From: Metarhizium brunneum
Taxonomy: Eukaryota; Ascomycota; Sordariomycetes; Hypocreales; Clavicipitaceae
Length of the DNA: 64,000 bases
Assembly: GCF_013426205.1 (NCBI RefSeq)
Contig: NC_089423.1
Span: forward strand, 2,976,001 to 3,040,000
Direction of reading: 5' to 3'
Shown: piece by piece, positions 1 to 12,853 of the stretch
Position numbering within the stretch: position 1 is the stretch's first letter
How the letters are laid out: each line of letters starts with the position of its first letter
Program-made: the position numbers and the translations under genes
Notes under the pieces: model-generated
Told to the model about the DNA's origin: nothing
Databases searched by the model: none
The model's input: only the letters and a program-made list of their open reading frames with translations

Positions 1-3000
1 ATGGACGACGATATCGTGGCTAGGAGAGACAACAACTATGTGCTGCACGCGGATGCACAATGTTTCTTCGGAGTACCGTGAGACGCAAGGCCGGCTCGAA
101 ATTTTTTGCCCTCTACTTTTCGGGAGCGAGAAGATCAAAGTACCGTACGACTCTTGGGCGGAAATTCTTGGGAATATGAAGTCGATGCGCGACGCTAGGG
201 TCACAGAGCGGTCGACGGAGGATGATCTGCGATTTTACACGCCAGACGATTAGTTTGGTCGCAATATAGGAGTCGAAAGCGGGAGCACGCGGTAACAAGA
301 GAAAGAGAAAAGAAGAGAGAAAAGAAGAGAGAAAAAAAAGGCCCTGTGGCAGAGAAAAATTGCAAAAGATTGCGAGAATCGCAAGGCGCCAATGGCCCAC
401 GATGTAATGGCCGAGTGCAGGGTCGAGAAAATGCACAAGCTGAAATGAATGCGAATGTGGTGGTAATGACGCGGGTAGGGGCCCAGCGTCGTGCTGGACT
501 CTTTCTGGATCGATGCCAGTACCGGCGTACGTTTAGGGGCCGAACCTTTTGTTGAAAGTTGCAAAGACCCACATCCACCAGAGACTTAGCAAAAGAAAGG
601 AAGGGGCTCTCCAACGCCAGGGACTGGGGAATGAATGAATGGATGGATGGATGAATGCGATGCGTCACAGGGCAGCTGCAGCCATCAAGTACGGAGTACC
701 ACCCGGGCACTTGCAACCTTGCACACACACGCTTGGAGGCTCCGGACGAGACCCAGTGACAATACGTCAACCAAGACCAGACGTTTGTGGCCGGGACTGC
801 AGCTGCAATGCTGGATCCTCCCGAGGCAATTGGCTACTGGGCGCTGAGTATGGAGAACGGACTGTTCGCACGTCGGTAGCCAGGCGTACCAGTCAGTCGG
901 CTCCTCCACCAGCCAACTTTAGAAGTGGATTGTGGAATTGGCCGGGGGCCGCGCGACACCAAGAGAAGCCAAGGCCCTAGACCCAAGGCGCAGGGAAGAG
1001 ACGCAAAGCCGGAGGGCACCGGGCGGGAAGAGATGGCAATGAAAAATAAAGGCAGAAATGGAGACACAATATTCCAATCCAGCGCAAGGATGAGCCCTGT
1101 TGTCGGTCGGGCAATATCGACCAGAGGCCAGTATGGACACACGACTTGGGGAGACAGGGACGATGCCAGCAAGTGGACAAGGAAAGACACCGGCAGCGCC
1201 GATGGAGACGGTGTTATCGTTCCTCAACTGCGAAACAGAAATGCCAAGTGCGCCGATGGCGTTGACAGTGACGGTGTAGTGACACGCATGTACTTAAATG
1301 CTTTTGATGCGGCAGACGAACATCAAGAATGGATGCCGAGATCACTTGAGCTCTGGCGATGCACCAGCAGAGGTGGCGGGAAATGGCAGCAGAAGCCAAC
1401 AGGAATAGGGGCGACGAGGAGCATCGCCAACTTACAACAACTATGTGCCACGGAGAGGGTCGAGCGGGAAACTGGCGGCGTCAACCAGGGACGTTTGTTG
1501 TCTTTGCCCCCAACTTGATACTCTTGGGAGTAGGACGCCTCGAGTTTGTCGATGACTGTCGGCGCTATTTGGGAGTCTTTGCGTGTGGTCGGTGTGCAAT
1601 GTGCTGTGTGCGCGCGCAAGCAAAGAGTATATCCCATGCGTGTGTATTTGTATAGCAGTTCAGATGAATCGACAAACAGCCTTTGCGAGTGAGTTTGGAC
1701 TGGCAGAGGTCCTCACGGAACCAGACGAGGAGAGTAGTCAATTGGTTCCGCCGTGTACGGCCGGTACGTGTTGATGCGTTCGGCAGAGCCGCTGTAAGCT
1801 GAACTGTATAATGGAGGGATCCCAGCTGAGGCGAATGAGACAACGGGGTCACCGGACGTCTCTATTTGCGAGTCTTGGGGTCTGTGTTTGACCGTGGACA
1901 ATTCTCGGAGACTGCCTGATAGACGCGTGGTCGCGTATAAGTTGGCAGAAATACGCCGCAAAACAAGACGACTCAATGAGTTGAGATACGGGTCGGGTCT
2001 GCACTCGAGAACGGTGCTCAGGGCAAAGGCTCGTGTATCAACCAGACTGAGCTGTGCGGTTGTAATTGCGAGCTCGGATGTGGTTGAAGTTGGAGATGAA
2101 GTTGAGGGAGAGTGCAGGAAGGCCCAAGCTGCCTATGTACTCCGGACCAGCTTCGACCATATGCTTGGAGCTTGGAGCTTTTGGACGGGGCCCAGGCTTT
2201 CCACTCGAGAACTCGAGAGAAGGCAAAGAAGAAATAATAATAATCATAATAATAATAATGATAATAAAGCAACCCCCCGCGTCAAAAAGCATCATGGAAA
2301 CACGATCCAAAATAGATTTCGGAGGGGCTTGATGGTCTGGAGCAAGGGGGGGTGCGGGTTCGCTGGGCTTGGGAGTGTGCGTCTGCCTGCCTCTGGGTAC
2401 TTTACGCAGTACGGAGTACTCTGCCTGCCTACCACAGTAGTAGGAGGTCCAAGTCGGAACCTGAGAGAGGTACGGCACTACTATTATGGGCATGGCTGCA
2501 TTTGGGCTTGGACATGAATGCGAGAAATACAAGACATCAACCGGGGGGCAAAACGCAGGCGTGGAATGGGGCTTTCCAAGATGGGCGACGAGATAGTTAC
2601 TGTTTCCTACTCCATGCATTGCCTCGGTGAAGGATACATCTGGGTCATGGACTACAGACAACACAGCATAGCCGGCAGAAGAGAATGCCGTCAGTTTCGG
2701 AGTCTTCCGGATGAACCTTCTTTCGACGGTTGGGCCATGAGGCTTGGCATATTTCTAACCACCGTCGAGATCGGTAGTGCTAGGCAGGGAGAAGCTTCGT
2801 GGTTCCCTCCCAAGAACTGTGGAATGGTTCATTCCCGAACGCCAGACTTCACTGTCGAATTGAATCTACCAGTGGCCTTGGAAGTTTTCAGCCAGTGTTG
2901 ATGCATTTCGGAGCGCGAGAACTGGCCCAATGCCGATCATACAAGCCTTGAACCACGAGTCCACGACTCCAATGTCCATCTCAAGCCTCCATGACAGCTC

Positions 3001-4478
3001 CGATACTTGCCATGAACCGTGCCCGGCTCGGCAGGCACGTACATACATCAGAAACATGAATAACCGCAGGGACGGGGAATGGGGCAGAAGTGACGTCTGA
3101 TGCCACGCCTCATGTTGCTGCTGGCGCCCATTTGGCCATGACACACCCCATCACACCCATGGCACCCATTCTGCCACCAACGCCTCATTCCCACGCCCCT
3201 GGGCACTTGTGGCCTCTGCTCAGCGAAAGCCGAACTTGGGCTGGTCCCCTCCCCGCAGCCCCTGTCTGGGCCCTCTTGTCCTGATGTCGTGGGGATGCAT
3301 GGATTCTAATGCATGGTTGAATGATGGGTCGTACCCGTGGGTGTGCATGAGGCGTTGGGAGTGCCCATGTACAATACACGGCCATGACAGATCAATGGAC
3401 GGTACTCGACAAGGTACTCTGTACCTGCGGCGACGTCCAAGCACTTCAAAGTGCGTGCTGCTCCCGTTGCTCGAGTTCCATGCAAGGTTCATGACAGATT
3501 TGCGTGACTGTCGGGGGCGGACCAAGCCACAATGTCCACAGTGCAAACGGTGCGAAAAGCCCACGGCAGCCGATTCAAACTTTTGCGACCTTCTTGATCC
3601 CAAAGAGCTGGCTCCAGTTCCACGACAACCGCCGCCAGCACCGGCTAGGTATGCAACGCTGCGAGAACCCTGCCAGACGGCTCGATCGGTCTGCACGGTA
3701 TGTTGGCCCTATGCCTGTCATGCCCGGATCGTACGTATAAGAGTATGTACAGACACAATGAATAAATGCATTGGCTGACCATGATCGGAGAAGCAGGTCA
3801 GGAAAGTCGGTTTGCTCAAAACTTCTCCAGCTGCATATCATGGCCGCCTCGAGCAGCCTCCCGCCCATCAGCCCCTTCCGACGCCTTGGCTGGCACGTAT
3901 TTTGAGTTCGAGTCAACGAACAGAAGGTGGTTGATGCTTCTACGCCCCCCTTCTGATCAGTTAGGGGCCAGGAAAATAGTTACAAAAGTCCATATCTCAC
4001 TTTTACAAAGACGTCATGCTGCGGCATCAACCCGCATACAGACAGATGCTGCTGCTCCTTACGAATACTTCTCGGCTTGCTCGATTATTGGTCCGTTATC
4101 ACGCACCTATGTACACTTGTCCCAAGCAAGTCTTGTCTATTCGAGGTACAAAGTCACGAGAACATTGATATTACTCTACGGCATGCGGGGATCTAGTCTC
4201 GCTCGCGCCGCCGATCAACAAATCTCATTCTAATTGATTGTTCTTGCCATCTCAGTGGGTGGGCCAATGTGTTGTGTTGGAGGTTCGACGTCTTTGACCA
4301 ACAAGGTACCCTTACTCGCCCCACAACCGGTCTCTCTTGACCTAGGACATTCAGAGCAAGCGGTTTAGTGGCACCAGGGTCTCGACAATGACTCTCGCCC
4401 CAACTCCCATGGTTTGATAGACGAACCAGCCTCCTAGCAAAGTGCGGTGCGTACGCGATGGGAGATGGTGGTTTCGCC

Positions 4479-4501
4479 AAAAAAAAAAAAAAAAAAAAAA
4501 A
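4479..4501 (+). repeat. Poly-A run of 23
   Basis: There are twenty-three A in a row, followed by a purine-rich AGGAAAGAAAGAAG stretch. It could be a simple homopolymer or the tail of an old retroposed transcript. No coding remnant is recognisable upstream. Confidence 0.9.
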
Positions 4502-7500
4502 GGAAAGAAAGAAGAGAGAGCAATAACAACAACACAGCGGCCGCCAAGCAGCGCCTTCGCTACTTCTGTTCAGCAACCAAACTGCAAGAGATAGATGGCG
4601 ATTCACCAGACTGTACAGCAAAAGGACCTGGGTCAAGCGTTTCCTTTCTTTGTTAAGAAAGGAACCCTTTGTCGCTCTCATCTTTGTCACGAAGCCACGA
4701 CCTGTTTGTCGGAATCGCCTGCACATAACTACATGTCGCTGCTGTTCCTCGTATTGTCAGATGATCGCGACAAGAAGGGTACCGTTGGCCCACATTTTGC
4801 GCTGTGTGACGTGTTGGCCCCTTTGATGCAATCAAGATAAACAGAGAGTCGTTGTTTGATAAGTCAAAAACCAGTGTCTAGGAGGCTGGACGTGAATAAC
4901 ACCTCAAAGCATACTTGAGAAGCCAAGATCAATGGCCCGCTTTCCCACCCCAGGCTTTCTCCGAATGCTGTCCAGCGATCGGTCAGTTAGTGGTGTGTGC
5001 GGTACAGGGTGGTGATCTAGTCGGCTTGCGCCATGTCTGGACTTCAACTATCATGGGGAGGGTGCTAATGGCTGTCGCTGTGACACTAGACCCGTATGCG
5101 GCCATGCAGCGATACACGTAGTGTATTGTTCCGCCGAGCGCGAAGTGGATTCGAATGGGCAAACGACTTGACTGATATGGGTACCACATGCGCTTGTTGC
5201 TTCTCCGGGCAGCAGTTGTCGTTGAAACGGATTCTCCTGACACGGCAGATCCGGCATGCAGTACGGAGTAGTGCGAGTATCTACTTACTAAATAGCCCGA
5301 TGGGTGCCACCAGAACATCCCTGCTCATCTCCCGACCTGGCAGGTAGCTCGTGGCTTGCCACTATTGTCGTTCTGGCAAACGAGTGTGAAAGACATTCGC
5401 CCCTCCAGGACTCACCTCGACGAGTACGTGGACGATAAAGTACGATTGACAGCCCCATGAGCACCATACTGTATGCTGGTGAGGCCCTGGACCAAGGTTT
5501 CCTCCAGCAATATCACTTGGCACTCTGTACAGTACTCGGTCCTCGCTGTTGAGGGGACCATGCCAAACAGGCAGGCAAGCAAAACCAACACCTGCTGTCG
5601 AACGAGACTCAGTTGGTTGATAACAATCATCTAGCCTATTGACCCAGAAGGGTAGTGCATACATATACATACATCTGTAGTATGGCATGCTGCATTAGGA
5701 ACTCGTCGGCGTGTTGTTCCAAGATGCTTGTGTGGTACCCGTAACCCGACCAATCACTGTCTCAGAGTCGGATCTACCCATTCGTGGCCAAGATGAACGA
5801 GCTCAACGGCCGCTAAGCTCGCCGGTTTCTTGGCTGTCAATGGTTTTACGTCGGGCGGGAGTACATATGTACAGTACTAGTAATTCGCACAGAAGATCGG
5901 CCGGATCTTGAGCATTGATGATGGGACGGACGTCCCCACCACAGCCGTCACAGGACGAGATGGGATCAACTCGCCAACCCGTTCCTAGTTCATGCACTTA
6001 CATACATGAGTCTGGGCCCGATGGAGCAACTTGGTCGGGAAAGGAGTGAATATAGGCCACTCATAGAAGAATGAATTCGGGCCAATGACTTGGAATTTCG
6101 ATACTCGATACGGGGTACTCTGGCCGGTGCCCAAATTTCACGCATCTAATCTAGGACGGATTACTATACATGAGTACGCACAATAACCTGGGCCGCTAGA
6201 CGAGATGGCATGGCAAGCAGGGGTCCAACGCCATTACACACCGTCATGGCTAGGTGTTGAGCAAGAAAGTGGTTGCCTCGAAGCAAGCCATTCGCCATTC
6301 TTGTCTATTCAGCAGTGCTAACAATGCAATGCACATGGGCAATCCACTCTATCTCAGCATGAGTTCATTTCCACATGGCCCCATCCTCGGGACGGCCGCA
6401 CCCCTCAACCTTGTTGTCGCTTCCGGGCGAAACCAAGCCACTCTCTTAATCCTGAAAACACGAGTCGAATAACCACTCTATTATCCAACTTGTTCCTCTA
6501 CACATACCTGAGAGATTGCCACAGAGGGATAAACTCGGCTGGGCGGAGCCTTTTTTGACCAGGCGAGTCTCCATTGCTGGCTGCCGCCTTGTTTGGCTTT
6601 GAAGGAGGCGCTGACAACCCCCATCATTACAAATACTAACTAGACTTTAGCCCGCGCGGTGCTCCGTACGTGTGTGTATGTATTGTAGTACTTACACGCA
6701 TGAGTTACCTAAACCACCAGGGGAAGGCTTCTGGAAACCCAGCGACCGGGGGCCCAAGCTCCTTTTTGCCCGGTTCCCCGTTTGAGGTCAAGCTTGGCTT
6801 GAGGTACGGAGCACGGAGAGCTTGTCCGGTAGTCATTTATCGGCCCCTTTGCGCGACAGCCCCCGATAGAGCGACACACACACCCCTGACCAGGCAAGCA
6901 TGCCTCCGTCTGCCGGCAGCCTGGTTTGATGCACATTCTTGGGGTCTTCCAGAAGGACGTCGTCTCTCGTCCGGCTCGTCCGATCCACCGTCTGTACTAA
7001 GCACCGCACCAGAGGCCCCAAGGTTGCAGGTGTGCAGGGATACGGAAAGCCAGGTGTTGCAAGTAGTACATACCTACTGTACATATTGTCTAGTTGTATG
7101 ACAGCAAACCGTCAAGCTTGGCCACACAGGCCACACAACGCGGCGCTTGCCGGTTTCAATTCTCCGGATGCCCTGTTCGGATGGCTGCTTGACTCCTGAC
7201 AGCAGTGATGAGAGCAACAGCTAGGCGGGCAAAGCAAATCCTTGTCAGCAGGTTACAGCGACGAAGGCTTGGGGTTTCTCGGCAGCGAGATCAGATTCAA
7301 GACGAGCGCCTGTCGTCGGTTGCCTCGCGGTTGGCCCAGCTGCCGCCAACACTGCCAACTATTGTTCTAGACTTTTCAAGTTGCCTACAGCCAACCACGG
7401 GCAAGATTTTGGGGGCATGGGGGGGTCGGCCACCGTGGATTCATTGCGGTGCCTTTCAAGCGCTCCACCATGTACCGAGTGTCCAATACACATTTGTAGC

Positions 7501-9876
7501 TGCTCTGTGGCAACAAATATAGTATTTGTATGCACGGAGTAGGGAGCACTAGTATGTACTGTGCATACATACATACTACATACAACATACATTCGCCCCG
7601 CAAGCTCGTTTCGCGGAATCCCAGTCCCGTCCCCCGCCCGCGACGGCAGACGCTAAGAACAAGAAGCATGCAATGTAAGAGAAGAGATTCGCGAGGGTTC
7701 ACAAATGTCGCTGGTCCTCGCTGAGCGAGCGAGCAAGCAAGCAAGCAAGAAAGGATCAGCAACTAGCCGTCCATCAATGTCCCTGGCGTGTTCCATCCGA
7801 GAATGTCGACCAGCTTTCGCTTACCCCAGCATGGTTTCCGTCGTTTCAGCAACTGCACGACTAGACGGGCCACCCGAATACTAATGCTGTCAATAACGCC
7901 ACGCGCCACAGAACCGGGCCTATTGTTCTGATTCCGCCTCGTGCCTACAGCTGGCGTCGGAGCGTCTAATCCTCGTGGCTGCGTGTTGCTCCTGTTTGGT
8001 TGCGTGTAACCACCTCGGCCGAGACACGCATCGCAAAACACAGTGCGCTGTTTTTGCAGTTGTGAGGAGCCCCAGATCAAGACCATTCATCACAAGTGGG
8101 ATGTGATGAGCCTTGCCAGGCACTGCATCATCGAGGCCTAAACGAAGTGGCTGATACGGCTCGGCAGCGTCAGTGGACGGTCAGACAAGCAGCCCAAGTA
8201 GTGTAAACGACGGCCTTGCTTCAAACCTCCCTCCTCACGTGGCGTGCTTGCCATGAATCGAGCTTTATCTCATCACAACTGCACTAGCGAAGACGCTACT
8301 ATCGCTGGGCGTGGTAAAGCGAGGAGTTTCCATAGGTTGAGGGACTCTGATGTATACCCGTGATTTGACAGAAATTCTGTGGAATTGTCTTTTGATTTTT
8401 CCTTTAGTTCTCTCGCTTCTGCATGACTGGAAAGAGAGCATCCATTTTGGCAACTTCTTTCACGCTCGGGCCATCTACTCTTGCAAGAAAGCCTAGTTCG
8501 CACCAGCGTTGGCCAACAAACGGAGTTGATCCTACGAAGGACCCAAAGATTGCTCATAATGCTATCGGGTGCTTTCCGTTGCGGTAAGGATGTCCTTTTG
8601 AGAAACCATGTAGTTGTATGTATTATCATACTTGATGGTCCATCCTCCAAGTCGCCAAGGAAGCGATGCCAGAACAGTCCATCAAGACACGCTACCAACA
8701 TTCAAAAGACGGTACGTATACTTCAGGTTTGGCACTGCATTTGCAGTGGCAAAGATCCGTGATCACGTTTGAGTAGTATCAGGTCTGAGGCGAATAGACC
8801 CATGATCCTGGTACCGAGCTCTACGAATTATGAGTTGACGGCGTTGGTGGAAGCGGCTAATGCTAATATGTATGCTAGTAATCCATGTCCTGTGCAGTAT
8901 TGCTTTGTTTCTTGATACAGTACATACATTTCCTCTTTCGCTGGCAGCAGAAGTCTCCGGGCAAGGTTTCGGAAAACAAGACCCAATGTATCGATACGAC
9001 AGACAGCACTCTCTCCTTTGCCAAGGCCAAGGCAGATGCATGGGAGTTGTTTGCTGTGCCGGCGAGACGGTCTGTGCCTCGCTGTTCGGCCTCTATCGCA
9101 CTACCCAGGAAGACCAGACACCTTTCGGGAACGGGATGCCTCGATCTGGCACTGCCGGTTTGAATTACACTACACTATGGAGCACCAGAGCCTTGACAAG
9201 GGGAGCATGCGAGTACACAGCATCAAGATATCCATTGGCTACGGATCTCACCAGTGTCTCTTGGTGTCCTTCTGTCCAACACATGGCAAGTCCCGTACTG
9301 CAATCTGCGGCGGCTATCTGCCTAGGGAGGCTGTCCGTCTGTGCTTTCCGCTCCTCGAGGGGGAGCCTGATCGACGTGGCTGAGATGATATCAAGGACAC
9401 AGTAACCAATGCAGGGCCGTCATGGTGACAGCCGCAGGACTTTTGCAGCAAGCCCAAACCAAACAACCTTTATGGCGTCTTTGTCTGGGCGTTTGCATTC
9501 CAAAGACCGCTCTTTCTCGAGTTGAAATCGACTGGGCAAGTTTGACTTTGCAGCCCGAAGCGGCCAAGGAGGAAGAATTGCAACGCCATCATGCAAGTCA
9601 AGGATACACATCACATACTATCAACAAGCCATGGGTCTAGAGCGAAAATCTGCCTCGAGACCGAGAAGCCCAGAGCATGTACAATGGGAGCCACAGGGTG
9701 TGTGGAGAGCTGGTGGCGATGAGAAGAACTCCATGGCCAGCTGCGTCGTGCCACCACGATAACAAACTTGATTCGGTATACTATCTGCTAATGCAAATGC
9801 CAATTACATATTACGTCTTCGCGATAGGCGGTAAGGTGCATCACGGGAAACAAATCCCCGCATACTATTGCCGTAA

Positions 9877-9906
9877 GGGGGGCAGGGGGGGTGGGAGAGG
9901 TTGGGG
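9877..9906 (+). other. G-rich run, possible G-quadruplex
   Basis: Four G runs (6, 7, 3 and 4 G) are separated by loops of 2, 1 and 7 nt, which meets the usual G3+N1-7 rule for a quadruplex. It lies in the gene-free arm with no nearby gene to regulate. Confidence 0.5.
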
Positions 9907-12853
9907 CCGGAGATGACGGGCCTTGTTTCTTCATGTTGGAGCTGATGGGCACATACTATCCTGGACCTGGATCAGATCCTATTGGCACATGAACGAGTTC
10001 TTCGGATAGAACGCCAAGGGCTGCCACTACGTACTGTGCCGCGTTTGGCGGCGGCAAATGGTTGTGACGATGCTAGTCGCTGGGAGTCATGCGGCACTGC
10101 AATCCTGCCTCTCTACCGTACTTGTAAGCCGGGGAGGATGCCAGCTGTGGACGTAGCAGAGAGATGCCACTGTCATAATGCGCGAGAGAGAGTATTCATG
10201 GCCTTGACGAGTCGCCGGGCTGTCCGGGGGGTTTGCCAAGGGGGCTGGCTAGTAAGTCGGGTCGCCATATGATGGAATGAAATGCTTTGCGGCAGCCGGT
10301 GTGGTATTCGACCCCCCATGTGGTTTTTGAAATGTGTCAAGTCAGGCTTGTAGAGCAAAGCTGTTGCCCGTGGTAATCTTGACGAGTGTGTGGTTCTCGA
10401 TATAGTCGACACCACCTGGAGGCGGCGACGCTGTGCAGCCCAACATGTATTGATTTTGAATAATGCCCAGCCCAACCGCGTCCATGGCATTATACACCTT
10501 CGCAACGACATGCGTACATCCAATGCCATCGACTATTTACCCACCAAGAAAGGGGGCGCAGCATTCAAACAGAGACGAGTCATCATGTACGTTGCCTTGT
10601 TCTCGCCCTCCCCGCCTCGTACTAATAGAGAGAACCGGCATACTCTGGCATCCATATCACTTTCACAGCTAACGAGTGCAGAAGGGGAATTCATGTCCCG
10701 AGTACAGTAAACGACAGAGTGGGAGGACCGCGAACTCACCAGTGCCAGATGGTTTGTTTCTCCCGACCCGTCCTCTACGACCAACCCCTAATCGTAGCAA
10801 AACGCCGGCTAGAAAGCCCATGAGCGCTGTAGATGAGAAAACAGCAGAGAAGACTCGTACACGAATCACCCAACAGCTCGTTCACAGCCAGAAGACAGTG
10901 GCCAGGCACGCCCTCAGCCCTGAACCACCGCCCCAAATCTATCCGGGGCGCCCAGACATCCGCATCGCCATGAGATGGAGAAGCATGCCTCACATCCACG
11001 GGCATGCTGCCCCCTGAAAAAGAAAGACAACGTCATGAGCATCACCCAGCAGCGAGTCATCGTAAAACCCATCAAGTCTATCACAAGCTAGCTCCCAAGT
11101 GCAAACCGTGCCATCTCGATGCGATCTACCCGCCGCTCCTCCGTCGCCATGGCCAGAATACGATACAGCCGCATCCAAGCTCAGATCTAGAAACCACAAG
11201 ATATAAAAAAAAATGAATTGTATATGTATTATTGTACACCGCATGAGCCCTTCTCGCCAGATATCTCACCCAGATTCACTCAGCCTCGCCTCCCAGCAAA
11301 TAGCGCCGAGTTTGTCTTCCCCCCCTTCCTCCTCCTTCTCACCAAGCCCAAGCCCAAGCCCATATTTAGAAAATATCCCCCCCCTTCGCAAAAAAACTTG
11401 ACCGTCTTTTTTCCAAAAAGATCCAAAACCGCCTAGCAAACAACAATTTCCCATAATTTTAGCACACCCAGCCCCCGTCGGCAATACTCACACGCCCCCG
11501 AGCCCAAAAGTACTCGGATGTCCGGTCTCCTCCCAACAGGCAAAACACCGCATTCCCTCCAGCCCAACATGCATACATACGCCCACCACGTACGTACATC
11601 CATATCGCGGTCCACTCGGAAACGCACGCCAAACAAAACACCTAAAAAGGAACAAAGGGAAAAAAAATGAATCACAAGATCCAAACCCCCCTCCTTGCGG
11701 GGTTGCCAGGAAGGAAAAAAAAACAAAGAGGCTCCCGGAAGGTCCCCCGGCCAGAGAACGAGCCACCAAGTGTTCCTTGCTGCCTGAACCGTTGGTCCCA
11801 TCTCCCGGATCTCCCCTAGACACTTGTATTAGTATTTTCAAAATTCAAAATAAGAGCAAAAGAAGAAGAAAATATACACAGTACATATACTAGTACACGC
11901 AAAACACCTGCTCCTCTTGTCAAGGAAAAAGGAAGCAAGAACTGTTGGCAACAAACGACGGACGGGTTTCACAACAGGACGAAATGTTTCAAACGTGACC
12001 TTGCTGCACCTCACTCCATACATACACACATACATACATACGTACGTACTGATACGTCACTCGCGCCTCATGCGTATCCAATTACATTCTTGGCATGGGA
12101 ACCTTTTATTTTAAAAGACAAGCCGCTAGGAAGGAAGCAGTTACTGTGAAAAAAAAAACATAAATCAAATTTGGTTCTGGAGCGCTCGTGCCCGAGGCCA
12201 GTCCCGCCTTGCGGTGCGTGCGTTTTTTTGGGAACGAGCTTTTTCGCTTTTCCACCTCACCATGACAAAAGGCAGTTGTCTAGTTCCGCTTTTGGGAGAG
12301 ATTGGCCGGGCTTGGGGGATCTGGGGTTTCCGGCTTTTGATTCACCGCTGTTTTGGGAACCTGATAACTCCAATGGCGTGTTTCTAAAAGGGGGGGGGCA
12401 GTAATATATCAGAGAGCCCAGCTGTGTTGTGTACATGAACACCCCTTTCGCCACCCTTGCCCGGGGGCTTTTCGTTGTTGTTGCTTGGCCGGAAGCAAAC
12501 GTGATGAGTTAGCGTTTGCCGTGTGTTGGTCTGAGCGGCGTGGAATGGGAGTGTGTGTTTCCGCAGTAATTTGACACGTCGAGTTGTCAGGGAATGAACG
12601 AAGCCTAGATTGTCCAGGTAAGCGTGTTAACCGGGAGGGGAGATGGCAAATGTGGCATTCATTGGATTTGTGAATTCTAGTCGTCTTTGATCATATTGGA
12701 GGCGCTCCAAATTGTGTCTGAACCTGCCTAGGGTAACTGTATGCTTGGATACCATCGTGTTGACGTGTAAATACTTCGTATGAGCTCTGCTACTGGGAGA
12801 GTATAAGACATGATAAAAAACCAAATGCATCGTTATTCATTCACAACGAGCTG

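Larger units (their letters stand above)
1..12853. other. Long gene-free left arm
   Basis: No open frame here looks like a real gene. Frames on both strands are short, overlap each other, have low-complexity translations and no recognisable domain. The stretch holds a purine run (297-340), an ATGA/ATGG repeat (630-657), an AAT repeat (2233-2268), a 23-A run (4479-4501), a GAGC/AAGC repeat (7723-7749), a G-rich run (9877-9906), and from about 11,200 to 12,500 many homopolymers of A, C, G and T. TACGGAGTA palindromes occur near 690, 2410 and 5262. It could hold non-coding transcripts or the far promoter of a gene left of the window; the sequence does not decide this. Confidence 0.6.

Noticed and set aside
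1..81. Window begins with ATG and a 26-codon frame starting MDDDIV, reminiscent of an actin N-terminus
   Set aside because: The frame stops after 26 codons and the following residues do not resemble actin; the likeness is chance.
1888..2664. Overlapping frames of about 200 codons on both strands
   Set aside because: They cover each other, include the AAT microsatellite and give low-complexity translations with no domain. Real genes in this window show clear family motifs and intron signals.
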